From: Gracilaria domingensis
Lineage: Eukaryota; Rhodophyta; Florideophyceae; Gracilariales; Gracilariaceae
Direction: 5' to 3'
DNA: 21,596 nt
Assembly: GCA_022539475.1 (NCBI GenBank)
Contig: VCMS01000509.1
Location: 1-21,596 of the forward strand
Positions 18,846 to 21,596 of the stretch are shown here, in pieces (the stretch's first letter is position 1; every line of letters starts with the position of its first letter). Position numbers and translations under genes: made by a program. The notes under the pieces were generated by a model. The model was given only the letters and a program-made list of their open reading frames with translations. It was not told where the DNA came from and did no database searches.

Positions 18846-20223
18846 CGGTATACGTTTGCTATATGTGAGTTTTCTGGAGAGATAAGGTCTCGATCTTTGC
18901 TTCCGAGTAGGTGGGAGTCTCTTCAAGAGCTTGCATTACATGAGGGTCGGAAGGCTTCTCGTTTCTCCTTAAGACTACGGCCGATATTCTTAGGATCTCT
19001 TTGGTACAGATCTCTTATTCTACGCACGACTATTCATTGAGTCAAGTTACAGGAAGTAGTGCCACAGGAACTGGGTGCTCTACCTCCAGCCAGGAATGAT
19101 TCGTCCTGCCCCGTTGGTGGTATCGACTTAATCAAAGGAGTGTAGTGAGTTCAGTAGAGCAATGATCGCTTTACCGTACAATTACTCGGAGTAGCCTAGT
19201 GTAGCAGTATCGGCGATTGCTTTCTGGTCGATTACAGTGCTGGCAATTATTCACGTCTGCTTTAGCGAAGGGAAGGGAAGAATTCCTGAATGATTGAGGC
19301 AAGAAACACGGAAAAAGATATTCGTGAGTTCGTCATGGCTGTCTCTTCTTGTGCTTCGTTGCGCGGTATGCAGGCAACTTTGCAAGGGTACAAAAGGCAG
19401 CATAATAGCTTTGAACCAACATTAATGCCTGGAAGCAATGTCATGTAAAGTTAGCCAAGTCTTATCCTACTGCTTCGACCATAGAAAGCGAATGTCGAAT
19501 GACACACGACTCAAGAGGAGCTCGAAGTTGTCGCGATACTTTTCGCCATAAGTTGCGTGAGTGGAAAAATTCTTATGCGCTTTTGCTTTTACAGTCACAC
19601 AATAACAGGAATGGCGCAAGGTCAGAACCAGAGGCGGGTAGCCAGTCAGTTTAGAGTGCTCGTGTGCAGCGCCGGGTGTGTTCAGTGTTGTTCAAGATCT
19701 GGCAATTTCCAGCAGGTTCTTCAGTGCCCAGTTACTCAGAACACTTGATGGCGTGTGAATGTTTAATCATTCTTTAGCACAGATTTTCTATTGTGATTAT
19801 TAACGTGCTTTCGCGTTTCCGGAAACTTGCTTTTATAACTCGTGATATCGGCTTGCTGGTTTCTTAAGAAATTAAATTCATTCATACGCTTGTGAGCTTC
19901 TTTTCCTTGTCTTCAGTTTGACTTTGGCATTTTTCCTTCAAGCGGTTGACTATCCTGGTTGAAAAGCAGATGTGACTCTGAAGGTCTTTTTTTAACAATT
20001 CTCTCTATGACTAAGGTGGTTTTTCGTCGGGTTAAGCTATGGGCCTCTGCAAGCGGGGCGACGATGTTCGGCGACGGTGGCTAAGCGCTGGATGCGGTCC
20101 CGTTGCGCGACAGTTTCGCGCTTGCCGCGCCGTCGCCGGCGCACTCTGTCTTAGATTGCTAGGGTGTTCGTTATGTTTTAGTCTAGTGGTAACACTACCT
20201 ACCGTATCTACTACCACATCGGT
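18846..20223. other. No firm gene; two tiny candidate frames
   Basis: A 52-codon frame at 19290-19448 (MIEARNTEKDIREFVMAVSS, ASLRGMQATLQGYKRQHNSF) and a Cys-rich 45-codon frame at 19611-19748 (VLVCSAGCVQCCSRSG) could be exon remnants, but neither can be assigned. The GC-rich part at 20060-20140 contains an inverted pair CGGCGACGG / CCGTCGCCG (about 20073 and 20131). Confidence 0.3.
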
Positions 20224-20988
20224 AAACTACGGCTCTTAAGGCGGTCTTTCTACCGAGCGCAACGCGTTCCTCGCAGTGCGTAAACCGCCAGCGCGGAACG
20301 CAGCTCCCCCGCAGAGCCGTAGTTGTTGGCACAATGCAGCCACCCGGGGCCGCCACGCCGCCACCCCCACACGAAGGCCCACGTAGTGTGCGATCTCTGC
20401 TACGTCCGTCAGACCGGCCACTGCGGGCCCACGCAACCCAACTCTGCTGGCAATCCTGCCCTTGCCCTCGTCTCTGACCCTACAAGAATTTGGCTTCTAT
20501 TTGTTCGGGGAGGGGGTAGGGGGGGAGAGGCGCGGAAGATGGTGAGGGGGGTAGTCGGTCCAGGGGGAGCGGGGGGGGGGTGCGCGGGGGGAGCGGGGGG
20601 AGGGGGGGGGGGGGCGGGGGCGGGGAGGGAGGGGGCGGAGTGGGGGGGGGGGCGGGGGAGTGTGCAGGGGGGGGGGGTGGGGGGGGGGCTCGGAGAGCGG
20701 GGGTGCGGAGCCGAACGGGGGGTGGGGGCGGGGGGCGGGGGGGGGGGGACAGGCGTGCCAGATGCGAGTGCATCTTTGTGGGTTGTTTTTGTTCGATGCC
20801 CTTCGCCCTGCTCCCGGTGCAGGTTCCGCTGTGATGCACTACAAAAGTGCACCCGCTCGGGTGTACGACGTGAGCAACAACTGTAGGCTGCAAAAATAAC
20901 GAAACCTTAATACATTTCCGAACGAATATGAGTCACAAGCATATCCCACACTTACGTGCTCCACGTTAATCGGTCAGAGCCGTAGTTT
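20224..20988. mobile_element. Putative small non-autonomous element bounded by perfect 13-bp inverted repeats
   Basis: AAACTACGGCTCT at 20224-20236 is the exact inverse of AGAGCCGTAGTTT at 20976-20988. A third copy, AGAGCCGTAGTT, lies inside at 20313-20324 and forms a 100-bp inverted pair with the left end. The interior encodes nothing credible and contains a G-rich tract. I see no clear target-site duplication (left flank GGT, right flank TAG), so boundaries may be off by a few bases, or the repeats may be regulatory sites rather than transposon ends. Confidence 0.45.
20513..20750 (+). repeat. Extreme G-rich tract (potential G-quadruplex region)
   Basis: About 240 bases consist largely of runs of 4 to 13 G separated by single A, C or T bases. 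Translated frames are pure Gly/Arg or, on the other strand, Pro/Ser/Ala and are low-complexity artefacts. Many G-quadruplexes could form. Such tracts are also prone to sequencing or assembly error, so the exact length is doubtful. Confidence 0.85.
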
Positions 20989-21596
20989 TAGTGCACGCTT
21001 CTCTTACAGTGCTAATTAGACTTTAATTACAGACGGTGACGACTCCCATAATGTGTCACCTCTAGACTTAAGGCTATCTCACTTGCATGCGCACCATGAG
21101 CTGGTATTGAAGAGCTTTTTTTTGTCAAAAACACCTATACGCGCCCGGCCTGCTCCACAATGGCTTAAAAAGGAAACCCTCTAAGAAAGCTTTTCTTTTG
21201 TGCACGTGCACTGGATGCTCTTGTGGTGGTGTTCTTGCTCCAACTGCCCTCCCCTGTATTGAGCGATCGCGTTCAATGTGACACTTGCGCGGCATTTTAA
21301 TTTTTATTGTTTATTTCATTATTGTGGCGTGCGCGTGGTAGTGCAAAGACAGACTCGTGCGCGGGCGAAGTGCGGTGACAATGCTTGGGCGCGATGGAGC
21401 TGCAACATGTATCACTGCCCACTTCAGTGCCGCCTCACCTTGTGTCTTAGCCGGCCCTCCTCACAATTTCCGAATTAGCCTGCACATGACATTGGCTCGC
21501 ACTTATGCGGGATCCATTTGGCATCCATGTACATCCATTGGTGCCATCTAGACTCAATTGCCACTCCTCTTTTTCCAAAATTTCTTCATAGGGGAC
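20989..21596. other. No gene; small palindromes
   Basis: Contains the perfect 12-bp palindrome GTGCACGTGCAC at 21200-21211, with a CACGTG core that bHLH or bZIP factors can bind, and GGTGAC / GTCACC at 21035 and 21055. The frames at 21278-21551 have no recognisable features. Confidence 0.35.

Noticed and set aside
20323..20899. Several overlapping Gly/Arg- or Pro-rich frames on both strands
   Set aside because: They are produced by the G-rich tract; no start context, no non-repetitive domain, open in nearly all frames because stops need A and T.
1..21596. tRNA, rRNA and CRISPR arrays
   Set aside because: I looked for T-loop type words, cloverleaf arms and regularly spaced short repeats and found none that hold together.

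Overview
The window looks like nuclear DNA of a eukaryote. Open frames are short and interrupted, spliceosomal-type signals (GTATGT ... TACTAAC ... AG) are present, there are no operons or Shine-Dalgarno sites, and the recognisable genes are eukaryotic transposon genes in decay. Base composition is close to balanced. I cannot identify the species. A multicellular alga, for example a red alga, would fit but is only a guess.

Layout. 149-626 (minus) is a fragment of an unidentified, possibly transposon-associated protein. 627-2040 has no gene I can support. Short tandem repeats at 2014-2220 precede a plus-strand gene at 2273-5408. Its first part is broken by three in-frame TAG codons and two frameshifts. 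Its last 561 codons are fully open and encode a beta-type DNA amino-methyltransferase domain followed by a SET-like domain. A second plus-strand gene (5957 to about 8645) is a broken basic/acidic coiled-coil protein with a 35-residue tandem repeat. Facing it on the minus strand (11340 to 8892) is a broken transposase, about 815 codons long. It resembles the Plavaka-like branch of the CACTA/EnSpm superfamily: an N-terminal zinc finger, a catalytic-type LYSDK block and an H..DH ... YE..H C-terminal block. The three genes together (about 2.0-11.7 kb) look like the cargo and transposase of one decayed large DNA transposon, although I found no convincing terminal inverted repeats.

The 11.75-13.1 kb region is a tandem array of degenerate units, each carrying an intron-like core: a 5' splice site and then, 43-51 nt later, a CTAAC branch-point motif. 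The 13.5-19.8 kb region holds scattered, unrecognised coding remnants on the plus strand, again interrupted mostly by TAG. The 20.2-21.0 kb region is a stretch bounded by perfect 13-bp inverted repeats that contains an extreme G-rich tract. The last 600 bases hold only small palindromes.

Biological reading (inference): a transposon that carried its own DNA-methylation and histone-methylation type writer, fused in one polypeptide, next to a structural coiled-coil partner and a DDE transposase. In-frame stops in the remnants are strongly skewed to TAG. That suggests decay by C-to-T change at CAG (or TGG to TAG), readthrough, or less likely a changed code.
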